Origin: Glycine soja | Taxonomy: Eukaryota > Streptophyta > Magnoliopsida > Fabales > Fabaceae | Assembly: GCF_004193775.1 (NCBI RefSeq) | Contig: NC_041010.1 | Span: 44,071,562 to 44,135,561 of the forward strand | Length of the DNA stretch: 64,000 nt | Direction of reading: 5' to 3' | In this document: in pieces, positions 37,301 through 50,290 of the stretch | Numbering within the stretch: the first letter of the stretch is position 1 | Layout: every line of letters starts with the position of its first letter | Translations under genes and position numbers: made by a program | Notes under the pieces: generated by a model | What the model was told of the DNA's origin: nothing | What the model saw: only the letters and a program-made list of their open reading frames with translations | Database searches by the model: none

Positions 37301-38653
37301 GATCTCACGTTTCTAGAATTTTTTAATTTTTTTTTATATAAGCCTCTTCTGTTTATCACCAATCTTAACTTTTCCATGTTTCCTTCCCATTGGTATTTAA
37401 TCACTTTGCCCTTTGCTTTCACTTCAATTTCATTTCATTTTGAACTCTTATCTATTACATCTTTGAAACTATTCCTTGAAGTTTTTTTATATATAAAGAA
37501 TTAATAATTGTAAATTTTATGTGGATGTTTTGTTTTACTTGAGCAAAATTGTTTTTGGTGTTGGTGGCGTAGATTGAGTGCTTCAATACTGATTTTATCA
37601 CCAATTTCTTTCCAACTCGTTCATACACTATTGCAGATCAGGTATGAGGACTTTAATAACACCTTTTTGGCTTGTTTCTTATGCATATTTATTAGCACGC
37701 ATGTACCATTTGATTGATTATGTAATTTATATTTAAACTATTTTCTATGTCTACACCTGAGACGAGCAATTGTACAATTTTCAATTCGGTCTAATTTATA
37801 ACTTGATTTTTGTATCTGTTGTGTTGTGATATACTGAGTTGGATGTATATCTTTTATCCCTGTTTGATATGTTATGTTCCTATATATGCTCCATTTGCGC
37901 TTGAAGAGCCTTCTTATTCTAGTTATCATCATGCTTCATCCAATGTTCATCCACCTTCAATTCCTTTGCCCAACTACCACTTTAAAAATGATTTGGAGCA
38001 TGAATTGAAACGAGTTCTCTTATTATAAAAATATTTGTCCCCTTATGAATTGAAACAATCCTCCAGTTGGTTGCTAACTTCTCCAATTTTTTTATTTATT
38101 ATTTTCCTTTCTTGGGTTGAAGTTGTTCAATTACATCAATTTTCAATTTCTTATGCCATCACTGGAAAGAAGGAATTTGCAACACTTTGTTCTAAAAGTT
38201 AATTAAAGATTAAGTAACAAGTTTTAGCTTCCACAGCATAAACATTACACAAATGAAATCAATCAGAACAAATTTGGAACCCCACTAATATAAGCATACA
38301 CAGGTTTAGCAAACTTCATAGGAAGATGACTAATTTCTTGCATCCTATACTCTTAATTTTAGTAGATACTCTAAATGGCCATCCAGTTAGCATATTCAAT
38401 TCCTTTCGGTCTATTTGTTTCTTTTGCTTCATAAATTATTTTATAAAGCAAGTTGTTTCCTTTTCTTCTTCCTTTATTTTTTTTCATACTAATTTCTGTA
38501 TTTTTTGTGTAGGTTACTGATGAAATAAGGACAGAAGTGAAGTATCAACGGATTTTCTGGAACAACTGGTACATAATTTTGATATAATCCCAGTTTCACT
38601 TAGTTTTGATTCTTATTGGTCTAACCAAAGATCACTGGTATTGATCAATGAAC
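37301..38653 (+). other. Possible transcribed remnant downstream of the island
   Basis: Weak exon-like pieces occur: a reading at about 37880-38020 (LEEPSYSSYHHASSNVHPP) and one at about 38514-38560 with good splice signals (TTGTGTAG before, CTG/GTACAT after) encoding VTDEIRTEVKYQRIFWNN. I could not join these into a protein or recognise a family. Treat as unresolved. Confidence 0.25.
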
Positions 38654-39265
38654 ATAAGTAATTTACGAGCAAGAAAAAGATGTACCTTCTTTTTGACTTT
38701 GTACCAATGTCAAGAGATAAAGAGGACAGAAGATACACTTTTTACTTTCACTGTATTCATTTGAATAATATACCGTCTTATTAAATACTTTTCAAATACG
38801 ATTAGGTATGGTATTGATATTTTGCATCATATATTTTTATTCATAGACAATTAATATGAATAAAATATCTTGAAAATCCAACAAATACAATGTATTATTT
38901 CACAAAAGTAAATGCATTATATATCTTCTCATATTATAAATTAAACCATAATAAATTCATTATAAGACATTATAATTAAGTCAAATAACAAAAATCAGTT
39001 TTTGTTTCAAAGACAAATAAATATTTGTGCAACAATTTTTAGATAAATAATAAATTGTATTTATCGTGTTTTTATAATATTTTATTCAGTCACAAAAAAA
39101 TTAAAAAATATTGGATATAAAATATTAATATTTTACTATATTTGAAAAGTATTTAATAGCATATATTTTCCTAATGAATAGAGTGAAAAAAAAGTGTATA
39201 TTCTGTCTTTCTTTCTCTTGCCATTTCTACAAGGCCAAGAAGATTGCTTCTCGTAAATTACTTAT
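38654..39265. mobile_element. Long-TIR MITE-like element, copy A
   Basis: The left end ATAAGTAATTTACGAG is mirrored by CTCGTAAATTACTTAT at the right. Inverted similarity continues inward for about 150 bp through CAGAAGATACACTTTTT, the CATTTGAATAATATA region and ATTAAATACTTTTCAAATA. No coding capacity. Related copies lie at 41.3-42.0 and 42.3-43.0 kb. Confidence 0.7.
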
Positions 39266-41291
39266 ATGTTTGCAAAAGTTGAATTCAATGTGAAAGGGAA
39301 TCACAAATATCACCTATATACCTCTTATCATTTGGAGAGAACTTGTGAGCATAACTATCTGGAATAAATTTTTTTGGATAGAACCAAATCAATTCCATGA
39401 CACCTAGGACAAGAAGGTACGTAACGATCTTACACAACAAATATTAGTTTATGTGTTTGTTAATCATTGTGCTTTGAGGCTTTTATATATATATATATAT
39501 ATATATAATCAGATTTAATGACTTACACCAAATCTCGTATGTTGAAATTAATTAATCTAACTGTTAAAACTGTTTGGTTTAAAATTAAAAAAGAAAACTT
39601 GAGTAAGTAACTGACTTTTTTTATTTTATCATATCTACATTCAGCTTTTTGAAAATTCTTTTCTTTATCCCTAATTTCATTCAATTTTGAAGCTTGTGCA
39701 ACAATGCTGAATATTGAATCAATTGAAAGAGTAATTGAATAATTTCAATTGGCTTCAAGCAATTAACGTGAAATCAATCAAAAACGTTGTACCAAAAAGA
39801 AATAAGAAAAACAACAACGAGAAAAAAAAAAAGCTTAGACATATGATTAACATAAAAAATTTAATTACACGGATCAATCTAGCTTAAAAAATTTATCACT
39901 TTATGTGAATCGATTGGCTTAAAACGTGATTGACATACCCTTTTATGTAATTGCCCAAAATTTTCCAACCAATGAGATGTTGTTAGACAATTCAATTAAA
40001 TCAACTCTGTACCCTTTTACCAAATTATAAAATCAATTGGAACTCAATCATCCTAGTTTATTCTGGATTTTTCTTCCTTCAAATTATTATGTTATGAAAT
40101 TCATCTAAAAGATCCCCCTCAGCCCTCCCATTTTGGTATTTTCGGTCACAACCTATGGTTATGTTTTGAAATTGGGATTGTCTTTCACGCTTCAAACAAT
40201 TGTTCCAGCAGTCACAATAATTGGGATTGTTATACGGGCTTAAGAAATTTTGTCATTTTGGTGGGGGAAAAGAATGAAGAGAAAGATTTAGTCAATCATG
40301 TGTTCAATTTTTTAAATATTTTTAACAAAAATATTAGAGGCCGTAGGATTAATTTGTTCTAATGATTCAGATTTGGTATAAGATTTTAAATTTACACCTA
40401 GGGTAAATGGATTATATATATATATATATGTATTAGTAACCAACATCATAATCTTTGGGAAAAAATCAATGAGTTCCTTTCTTTTATTAAGTTTACCTTA
40501 GGAATATTATAATAATCTATCATTCAATTTAAAAAATAATTTTTCCTCTTCAGTCACCCGCTTTAAATTTTCCAATTCTCTTCTTCTCTAGCTCTCATGG
40601 TCTCAAAACCATTAAATTATTCAATGAGTTCCTTTCTTTTATTCAGTTAACTTCTAGTTTTTTTTACTAGTTGAAAATTTCATTTGGTTGTTTACTAATT
40701 TTTTTTTAGTAGTTTTTAATATTTTTTAAAAATATTATTTGAAATAACATTTTTTAAAATGTTAGTTTCTAGTTTTTATATTTTATTTCTTTTTTATTCT
40801 TAATGCATTTATGAAATTTCCTGCTTATCTTTTTTTAAATAAATCAAAATTTTATTATTTTTGTTTTTATATTCATTCATATGTTTGTTGTCTCCTTTTT
40901 TCTCCAACATGCAGATCCTCTCATTTGTTTCACAACGTGCATACTAATTTTTTTTTTCTCCAAGGTAATGGTATTTTTATTTTTTATTTTTACTCCCCAT
41001 ATTATTCACTAACATTAAATTATTCAAACTCTCTTTCTTTTTTAATTAATTTAATGGTAGATTTAATGTTGGTGAGAGAAGAAAGAGAGTGTTGGAAAAT
41101 TTAATTTTAGCGAAAGATGAGAGAAAAAATAATTTTTAATTGAATGGTAGAATTACTATAATATTCTTAAATTAATAAAACAAAGAAGTTCATTGATTAT
41201 TTTTTTTCAAATATTATGGTGTTGATTAAATGAAAGGCCTCTCTTAACCAATCCTTCTAAATAATAAACTTGTACGTTGTCAAAGAAAACA
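39266..41291. other. Spacer between element copies A and B
   Basis: AT-rich with (TA)n runs at about 39485-39507 and 40409-40430. No gene or conserved reading frame seen. Confidence 0.5.
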
Positions 41292-41990
41292 AAAGCAAGG
41301 AAGAGATATACCTTCTTTTTGGCATATAACCAGTGACAAGATTGAAAGAGGAATAGAAGACACACCTTTCTTTTTAATGTATTCATTTAGAATTATGTAT
41401 CTAATTAAATTCTTTTCAAATACGATTAGCTATTGATATATTGCATCCTATATATATAGTTATGTTTCATGACAATATATATAATATTAAAACACTATGA
41501 AAACCTGATAAATGTAATTTATTATGTATCAAATATTTTGTGGCACTTTGTCACAATACTGATATACTAAATTCGATTACTTTTTGTCAAATTCTGTAAC
41601 CGTACTGATTAATCTTCTCTAGTTGTTTCAAATCATCAAAAAATATTAGGTAAATATTAAATTACTTTCTAAAAAATTCATCTGAAAATATAATTTTTTG
41701 AAGAAAAAAAATCACTAGCCCAAAACAAATACTGTTGTTAAATATATTATAATAAATTGCATTTTTCAAATTTTTATAATATCGTATCCCTATTGTCAGA
41801 ATTAAAATAAAATAAAAAGATGCAAAATATTAATATTTAACTGAATTTGAAAAATATTTAATAAGATGTATGTTTTCTTAATGAATACAGTAAAAAAGGA
41901 AACATATGTTTTTTCCTCATTCTCTATTGACATTGGTACAGTGCCAAAATGAAGGTATATCTATTTTTTCCTTGAAATTAAATTACTTAT
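41292..41990. mobile_element. Long-TIR MITE-like element, copy B
   Basis: It shares with copy A the left arm (TACCTTCTTTTTGGCA, GAATAGAAGACACAC, TTTTCAAATACGATTAG) and the mirrored right arm ending AATTACTTAT. It matches copy C through its interior (AATACTGATAT-CTAA). The ~100 bp after its right end also match the ~100 bp after copy A, ending GAGCATCACAGCT-GGAATAAA, so the pair may have spread by segmental duplication. Confidence 0.65.
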
Positions 41991-42294
41991 ATGATTACTG
42001 AAACTAAATTCAAAATTTGAGAGAATCACAAAGATTATCCTCATCTTATTGCTTGGATGAAACTTGTGAGCATCACAGCTAGGAATAAAAATAAGTTAGA
42101 CCATTCGACCAAGTCTATAACCTAACCTACATCAGCCTTTGAGGATCTATCAAATATGTTCCCGATATTAATTTGTGTTCACAATGTGCTTCGAGGATCT
42201 ATCAAATTCATGGCCCATCACCCCTTATGGTAGTGCGCAATTGATATTTGTTATTGTATCCCTACATAAATTATGACCTCCTATTAAAAAAAAA

Positions 42295-42980
42295 CAAGTA
42301 ATTTATAAGGAATAAAGATATATACAGTTTTTTGGGCATTGTACCAGTGTCAAGAAAAAAAAGAATAGAAGATACATTTTTCCTTTTTATTGCATTCATT
42401 TAGAAATATACATTTAATTTAATTATTTTCATATACGATTAGATATTGATAAATTGCATCCTATATTGTTATTTCATGATCGACAATAATAATAAAACAT
42501 TATAAAAACTTGATAGAAACTATTTCTTATGTATTTAACAATTGTTGTAACAAATATTTTGTGGTTATTTGTCATAATACTGATATGCTAATACCCATTA
42601 CATTTTGGCAGTATTTTTAACCCTATTAGTTATATCATTTTCTGACTATTTTAAACCATCAAAAGTATCGGATAAATATTATATCATTAAAAATTATTAA
42701 TTTTAGACGATTCTACAAATCTTCAAAAAATGACCGTCAGTAGCCTAAAAAAATATAGTTTTTAAATAGATACTAATAAATTGCATTTATCAAATTTTTA
42801 TATTATTTTATCGATATCGTCATAATTTTTTAAAAAATAGGATACAAAATGTTAATATCTAATTGTATTTTAAAATTATTTAGTAAGATGTATATTTTTA
42901 AATGAATAAAATGAAAAGAAAAGAATCTCTTTTGTTCCTTATTCTCTATTGATGTTGGTAAAATGCCAAAAGCTCGAACG
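42295..42980. mobile_element. Long-TIR MITE-like element, copy C
   Basis: It begins AAGTAATTTATAAGG and contains the family blocks GTACCAGTGTCAAGA, GAATAGAAGATACAT and ATACGATTAGATATTGAT. The mirrored right arm reads TTCTCTATTGATGTTGGTA. Diverged from A and B and non-coding. Confidence 0.6.
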
Positions 42981-43779
42981 TAGATAGTTACACCAATTCT
43001 ATCTGGTTTAGTACCGATTTTGCAAACATTAACACGGGTTCATTAGCACATCCAATCGAATAAAAAAACTGAATCAATTGTAGGTTCGATTTTCTGGTCA
43101 AGCTGAGTCGAGTTTTAAAACATTAATCTAAAGTACTCTCAAATCCTCAAGGTGTCTAACTTGTTTTTTCACTGGATACTATCAATAATCCTGTTTTATT
43201 GTTTAATGGTAAATTTTAAAATATCAAGAGAATTTAACTCACTGACCTGTTTTTTATTTCTTCGGATAAAAAAATGATAAATTTTAAAATATATAATTTT
43301 CAATGCAATCGTCATTTAACCGCACTCAATTAGTAGTTCAGTTTAAAATCAATGCTATACACCAATCCAGTTCACTAAATGCACCGTTTTTTTTTTTTTG
43401 CATCAAACTAATTAAATTAAATAAATCCTTCTACAAACCGAGCACCTCTTTAAAAACAAAAAAAAACAGTTCATTTCTATGCAATATGCACCTTCAGTTT
43501 GATACTATCTTCCAGTGTAAGCCGTCACCTTTGTCTTTTGCTGTTTTTTGTATGAACATAATAACTAACTGTAGGTTCAAAACAGCACCAATTAAGTGCC
43601 TCATGTTCCATGCAGAAGAAAATAAAAATACTAAAAAAGGTATAAAGATAGACCAAGGTTCACTAGAGGACAAAAGGGTGGCATCAAATGGGATAGAATG
43701 AGACAAATGATTCACAGGAATATCATTTGACCGCACAAGAGATCATAGGAACAGGAAGATGTTAGGTGACAAGACAACA
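42981..43779. other. 3' flank of the cysteine oxidase gene
   Basis: No separate gene supported. ORFs of 80-130 codons here lack family features. Confidence 0.5.
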
Positions 43780-46700
43780 TTAGTTCTCCACAATCTTTGG
43801 GCCGCTATACATGTTGACAACTACTTTTAAATTCTCAGGTTTCTCCTTCTCTTGAAGCCATTCATATGCTGTTCTTTCCTCCTCTGGTATGGATAGTCCA
43901 TCTACTGAAATCTCCAAAAAGATTCAAGTCATTGTAGGTAAAGCGAAATGGTCCAAAATACTAAATAATACATTTATACCAATAAAGGATTGATATAAGG
44001 CTGTGAAAACTACCTTGTGCATATATACAACTGAAAAATGCAATATTATATATAGGATGATCTACAAGTTTTGGACTACTTATGATACACTAATTTTTGT
44101 TGGTAAATGAATTATTTAATATTTTTAAAATTATACATCAACACAGGCTAATGGTAAAATGATTAAAGCAGACCAAAAATTTTACAATTAAGACAACTTT
44201 TCAACCACGGTCAATATATAGACTATTTTCTCTTATTAAATAAATATTAAAATTATTCACTCACCAATGAAGCCTATGTTTGGATCACGGTTTCAACGCT
44301 CAAAATTACTTTCAACCCTCGCTAGCGGTTATCAAAATTCCAAACAAGCTAAATTAGTGGATCATAGATGTTTCAAAACTCACTAGACCACCCTATAATT
44401 ACTCCATTTTTATGGGGTGTTGTCAGAAAAGATATGAGTGTGGTTAATGATACTACTTATCATTTGTCTAAAGAAAAGTTGGACAAATGGTAATCAAAGG
44501 ACATTATTTAGCAGTATTTGTCAAAGGATATGAAGATACCTGAATAGTTGGAGAAAGGGAAATTCTGGTAGTATGTGCAGTGCCTGCCATCAGGATCAGA
44601 GTATGGAGGACCAAGAACATCTAGAACTGCACAAGCTGTCACTGCTGTGAACCAATGCATGTTGCCCCCATCAGCAGGATAAAGGATGGAGGGGTCACAA
44701 GGAGCATTGAAATCAGCATCAACCTTTACTTTAGCCAATCGCATATCTGGAGTCAGGGCTGCCATAGATGGAATATGCAAATTATTGTTGCACATAAATT
44801 ACCAAGCAACTTGAAAACATTTGACACAACGAATACATATTGATCATATGCATCTTCAATTCCCTAAAACAAGATGAGTGGTGGGAGAAATTGGCCTTAA
44901 TCCAAGGAAGTTTTGATCTTGTTTTATTCATATACGTGATTGAGGGCAAACCTGACACAACGGTCAAATTATGACTTGGTGACCAATTAGTCATAGGTTC
45001 GAATCCAAAAACAGTCTCTTTGCATATGCAAAAATAAGGCAGCGTAGACATATATTAGGGTATGCTAGTTTTTTTATTCATATACATGGTTAACAATGGC
45101 ATTTTATTCCACATTTCTTCGTTACAACCACGTTTCCTTAAATATAAATTAAAGCATGTTCCACATGTAAATATGGGAGAGAACAAAGCTTCTCTAGAAA
45201 AGAAAAAAAATATATATATAGCGCCACGTACGTGATTATCAATTCATCAATATTTATTCTCCGTTTTGTTATTTGAGAAGTGCAAACAGACGTTTAGTGC
45301 CTCTGAAACGGCAATCATGTAAAACCATTTCAATATGTCTTTGTACTCGGTTACCAATATGAAACCGATGAAATGTTTAATATGTTATCTTCCTTTTATC
45401 ACCAATAAGGGTCTCATATTGTACGAAAACACATAAATAAAACATAGTGAATTGAAAAGATACTACAATATAACAAGAAAATACTCACTTTCTGACGATG
45501 GTTTGACAATGGTAGGCATGTGAGGAGGCAAGTCAACGACCCAATCATAAGATTTGATGTGCATGGTTCCAAACAGAAGCTTACTGAAAACCGTCATTCC
45601 AGGGTGATTGTGAAGAGGAATAACTCCACAAGGTGGCAAGCAAAATATTCCCATCTTCAACACATAAAAATAACAATAAAATTATAAGAAATAAAGTTAC
45701 CCTTACACACCAAACAAATTAAACAACACTAGCACTGCGAGAAAGCAATTTATAAGTCATAGCTTAATTACCGAGAATTCTTTACACTCATAAATGTGCA
45801 GGTATGTAATTTTTGGAGTTCTTCGAGGATTGTTTGAACTGAAAAATGGCATTTCAGGCTTCAAGCCAACGTCTTCTTGTTTTATTCCACCTGCACAAAA
45901 ATGAGCCATAGTATAAATATGTTTATCATAGTGGAATTAACTATGGGTAGATAAATTCTTGGCATGACTGCACAGGTAAGATAGTGTCCAGGTAAATAAC
46001 TATTTGAATCAATTCCAAAGAAGCATTAAAACATAAAGAAAGGTAAATAAAAGTAAAAAGTAAAGACTTAATAGTGTATTTGATTATATGCTTTTATTTA
46101 GTTCTTACAAATTATTTTTAAAAACCATTTTTTAAAGAGTAAGAATGATAAAAGAAAATGAGACATATAAAAGAAGTATGAATAATAAAAATCTGAAATC
46201 TGAAAAAATTTAACAGTTTTCTGATTTTTTATTTTAAAAACTGAAGATTTTAAAATCCTTTTATTAAATAAGTTATTTTCTTATTAAAAGTGGAAAATAA
46301 TTTCCAAAAATAAGAAACAAACATATCCTTATTTTGTGTCTAAAACAATTCGCTCAACTTAATTTGATCTTGAAGAAAATAATCATAATTTATTCAGAAA
46401 AAAAAAACGAAAAGCTTTTCAAAGTTTAATGTAAAACAATTTAGTCTTTCTATACATTGAAGTAAATGACTAAAATATTTTCATGTTTTGATGTTTAAAA
46501 TATTTTCTCAATAAAAAAATGTCCTTTGTATTTTTTTATTTTAAAAAAGACTAATTAGCATTTGCACAAAATTAAAGCTGTGTGTAGCTGCCGTATCCAG
46601 GTTCAGATAGTGCCGCGTCCTTTTTGACATATACGGTCTTAACTCGCATTATATAACGTGGTTTTCGTCCTTAGCCTTCAGGACTGGTCATATTTATTAT

Positions 46701-48484
46701 TTATCCTTTTGTTAAAGATCACCACGATTTATATTTTTTATTTATATTTTTTTTTTCTAATTCATCACCACGACTACTCACAGAATAAACATATTAATTA
46801 AAATATTAAACGCAAAAAAACATAAGATTTAATTTCATAATATTTTTTAATTATATTATTACCTTAATAGAACCTTAGATCTATTTACGAGAAACTTCCA
46901 ACTCAATAATATCAATAGTATAAAGAATTATTGATTTTTCCTGGCTAGTGACTAATAATAGTGACTAGTAGAAACCTTTACGTAAACCAGATACTTTGCC
47001 CACAATTATCACGAAAAGACACCAGATTTAGGGGCATAATACATCCAAATTAAGCTGACCAATGACATTGGGACACGACAATAGGAGAGAGAAACACGTG
47101 TGTCTTGCTTAATAAGACAGCACTTGATTGACAATGATTAAATTGAGAATGCAATGTTTATTATGCTTTAAAAGTGGACTTAAAAAGACTTGACATCATA
47201 TAGTAAGCGGAAAATGGTGATGTGATGAATAGCATATATCTCTTGGGGAACATCAAGCACAAGATAATGGGGCACTTGCACCAATACACGAATGCATACA
47301 AGACACAGACACATCGCAACATAGGGCACGGACACATAAGTAGCATACAAAAGACAATTTGTAAACATCCACTCTATTAGACTGGATTGATTAATTTTGG
47401 GTAGATTAAAAACTAGAGAGAAAAAAAATAGATATTATATTTTTTTTTTTTTGTTCATGTATGATATGATCTACATGGAGTAAATTGTAAGAGAATCGGT
47501 AACGAATAACATCTGGAGTCTGGAGTTTATATAAACGGTTTAGACTAAAGAAAAAAAAAATCGTCATTAAATAATGGTCTTGGTCTTACTTGCATCCAAG
47601 TCAAGAAATATTTTTTCACCAAAAAATGTCAAGAAATATTTAATAACATATGTTGAATGCTTTTAATTAATAAAAATATATAGTAAACAATTTTATATTT
47701 TAACAATATAATAAATCTTTTGTTTTCATTGAAATAAATGCATCAGGCAACTCATCAGCATTCTCCATTCAATAATTGAAATGAGATAAACATACGAGAA
47801 AATTATCGATCACCCCCATGAAAATAAAAATGAAAATTCAATCAAATTCACATGTAGCTCACTAGAACTGGCTTTCCAAAGAGTTAAAAATCACCGAAAA
47901 GCTTCGTTTTCTGATCCAAATCCTTATATCAGAAGGATACCCAGTTGAAAAAAGGTTGCCTAGGTACATGTAATTTTTTAGCTATATGCAAGGTTTTAAA
48001 TTGCAATTACAGTCTTAATTTTATTGCGATTCTTGATATTACTGGCTTCAATTACAGTCGCTATGCAATGGTGATCACTCCAAAAACCTTTACATTTTTT
48101 TTAACCATTTTTTAAAATTTCACTTTTATGCAAATTGGAATTATCGAAATGAAATACCAAATAACAAAAAAAATAAAAAATTACGTAGACAATAAGAAAA
48201 TAACCAAAATGGACAATTTGCACGAGTGTAATGGAAGCACTCCGCGTACCTAAAACAGAGAGAAGCATTTCAATGTTTTGAGGGGAAGGAACAATCCCAG
48301 GGCCAGTAGAAGCAAACACTTCATTACACGTCTGAAACAGTTTCTGACCCGGCGACATCTTCCTCTGACGATGTCTCCGGTTCCTCCTTGATTTGTTGTT
48401 GTTGTTGTTGTTGGTATTGGTCTCTTCACGCAATTCACCCAACACCCTCCCTTTTGTCTCAGACATGTTCTTCCCAATCCCCAT
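43780..48484 (-). CDS. PCO: Plant cysteine oxidase (thiol dioxygenase, PCO/ADO family)
   Basis: Plant cysteine oxidases use O2 to oxidise N-terminal cysteine of group VII ERF factors and other Cys-initiated proteins, marking them for the Arg/N-degron pathway, so they act as oxygen sensors. Exons on the minus strand: 48484-48250, 45890-45772, 45654-45489, 44758-44540, 43904-43780. GT-AG junctions close to 287 aa, the longer PCO class. Exon 1 encodes an Asn-run and a basic stretch (SRRNRRHRQRK), possibly nuclear targeting. Iron ligands are visible: PLHNHPGM (His133, His135) and GGNMHWFTA (His208). The typical end MYSGPKIV is present. Intron 1 is 2.36 kb and intron 3 carries a SINE. An in-frame alternative acceptor for exon 4 lies 12 nt downstream (exon from 44746). 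Expression may be hypoxia-responsive, as for some PCOs, but that is not readable here. Confidence 0.94.
44942..45071 (+). mobile_element. Au-like tRNA-derived SINE in PCO intron 3
   Basis: About 130 bp containing a pol III B-box (GGTTCGAATCC, 44996-45006) and the downstream signature AACAGTCTCTTTGCA...AAGGCAGCGTAGAC, resembling Au SINEs of plants. It ends in a T-run. Flanks at 44922-44941 and 45072-45091 form a 20-bp target duplication with two mismatches. It lies opposite to the gene and within an intron. Confidence 0.82.
45891..48249 (-). other. Intron 1 of the PCO gene
   Basis: A 2.36-kb AT-rich intron. No internal gene or clear element was identified. Confidence 0.6.
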
Positions 48485-48510
48485 TTATAACCCCACTATA
48501 ATGCAGATCA

Positions 48511-48541
48511 CCCCCCCCCCCCCCCCAAAAAAAAAAAAAAA
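48511..48541. repeat. Poly-C/poly-A tract upstream of PCO
   Basis: A run of about 16 C followed by about 15 A lies some 27-57 bp upstream of the PCO start codon, in the expected 5' leader or core promoter. A (GA)n tract follows at about 48901-48920. Confidence 0.9.
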
Positions 48542-49140
48542 GAAGAAAAGAAGAGAAATTTAGTGAACAAATGAGTCTGATCGAGGAACTATTGATACAT
48601 TCGAGGATAAAATAGAATTATGGGAAATGGGTATGGAAGAAAAGTGAGAAAAAAATAATGTAGTATGAGGGTACTCTAGAAGAAGCTGAACAGGGGAAGG
48701 TATATCATAAGATAGTGAAAAGTGGCGGGAGATTCTAGGGGGGTTTAACGCAGGTAGAATGGTAAAAGGGAGAGTATGGGGAAGTGAAAATGAGCACTGG
48801 TGTGAAGTGAAAGGGGAGAGAGAGGGGAGAAGCAAACATTGGAATGAAACGATATTGATATTGCATGTTTGATATAAAGAGGCAGAGGAATGAATGCAAG
48901 TGAGAGAGAGAGAGAGAGTGGTTTGGAAAGTAAAACTGAAAACCAGGGGCCATGTCAAGCATTCCAGTGGGCTGCTTCAAACAGCGGATTTTGATCAATA
49001 TCTACTATAGTATATAATCTACTATAATGCACTTCTTCATATAATTGTCACCCTCTTTTTACTTTATTTGCCACTCATCTAAGCCTTTTTCACTTCTCAA
49101 TTCTAATACTGCAATATTAAATTGTAGGTTTTGATGTGTA

Positions 49141-49182
<42 letters not shown>

Positions 49183-49782
49183 GTGCAAGATAAAATGAAT
49201 TACAATATTTTTTAATATAAAATGGATTACAGTGAGTTTAATAGTTGTATAAAACAATTACATTGATAATCAATTAAAAAATACTGATTGTATATATTTT
49301 TTAAAGTAATTACAGAAAATTCAATAAATAAATTTAATAAACAGTAGATTTGTGATTAGCTGGAATATAAAATTATTATTAGTAAAAAAATATTTAATTG
49401 TCTATTTAGTCCTATAATTTCTAAATGTGTCAGTTTTAGTCTTTATAGTTAATAAGTGAATTTTTAGTCCTTAAAATTTAATAAGTAGATTTTTTAGTTT
49501 CTAAAATTTATATTTTAATACCCAAAAGATCAATGTCGTTAAATTTTGTTAACCCTGTTAGTTAAAGAATTTTAACAACTAGAATCTTTTGGGAATTAAA
49601 ATATAAATTTCAGGGATTAAAAAATATATTTATTAACTATAAAGACTAAAATGAATAAATTTTAAAACTATAAAGAATAAATAGATAATTAAACCTAAAA
49701 AATATTGTTATATCGAAAAGGTATCTTAAATGTGATTTTTAAAATATTTCTTATAAACATCAATTTTATTATACATTGACTA
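48542..49782. other. Upstream region of PCO
   Basis: Promoter-side sequence with a (GA)n tract and a (TA)n run at about 49145-49177. The ORFs in this CT/GA-rich stretch are low-complexity and not supported as genes. Confidence 0.5.
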
Positions 49783-49976
49783 TTTATTTATGATTTCCTT
49801 ATTTTGATTAGTTTTTATGATTTTTTAATTTGACTTCTTATTATGATTGAACAATATTTAATAATAAGAAAAAATAAAGACTATTTATGATTTCCTTATT
49901 TTGATTAGTTTTTATGATTTTTTAATTTGACTTCTTATTATGATTGAACAATATTTAATAATAAGAAAAAATAAAG
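49783..49976. repeat. Tandem duplication, 97-bp unit x2
   Basis: The block running from TATTTATGATTTCCTTATTT through AATAAGAAAAAATAAAGAC occurs twice, with a 97-bp period and almost no differences. Non-coding. Confidence 0.9.
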
Positions 49977-50290
49977 ACTATGCATTGATAGTTAAAAAGT
50001 TCTATACAGTGTAAGGTAAGGTTGATTACTTTAAAATATTTATCTTAAAGTAATTTAAACAGTAATTTGTGATTAATAATAGTATAAAATTATTTTGTAT
50101 CATTAGTGCATAAATATTAAACTCTAATAATGATAATAATAAGAGTTTAATGGTCATGCACTGACAATATAAAATAATTTTATATCTTCCTTTAATCACA
50201 AACATGTTGATATGACTTTTAAAGTAAATATCATAAATGTCAACAATCTTGTAATTAGGTGATGGTGTAAAACTTTTTATATGTGTATAA
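49977..50290. repeat. Palindromic dispersed repeat, copies P1 and inverted P1b
   Basis: TATGCATTGATAGTTAAAAAGTT...ends in ATCATTAGTGCATAAATATTAAACTC (to about 50120). An inverted relative follows at about 50145-50285 (GAGTTTAATGGTCATGCACTGACA...GTGTAAAACTTTTTATATG). The same unit recurs at 52.3-52.6 kb. Non-coding and MITE-like. Confidence 0.6.

Noticed and set aside
40811..41104. 97-codon Phe/Tyr-rich ORF
   Set aside because: A T-rich low-complexity stretch gives hydrophobic readings by chance.
43303..43736. Overlapping ORFs of 132 and 80 codons near the PCO 3' end
   Set aside because: No splice support, family motif or codon bias. Located just past the PCO stop, probably 3' UTR or spacer.
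44990..45010. Possible tRNA gene in PCO intron 3
   Set aside because: Same reasoning: the B-box lies in a SINE with target duplications.
48560..48998. ORFs of 132 and 87 codons upstream of PCO
   Set aside because: They arise from a GA/CT-rich tract and have biased Ser/Leu/Pro composition without motif.
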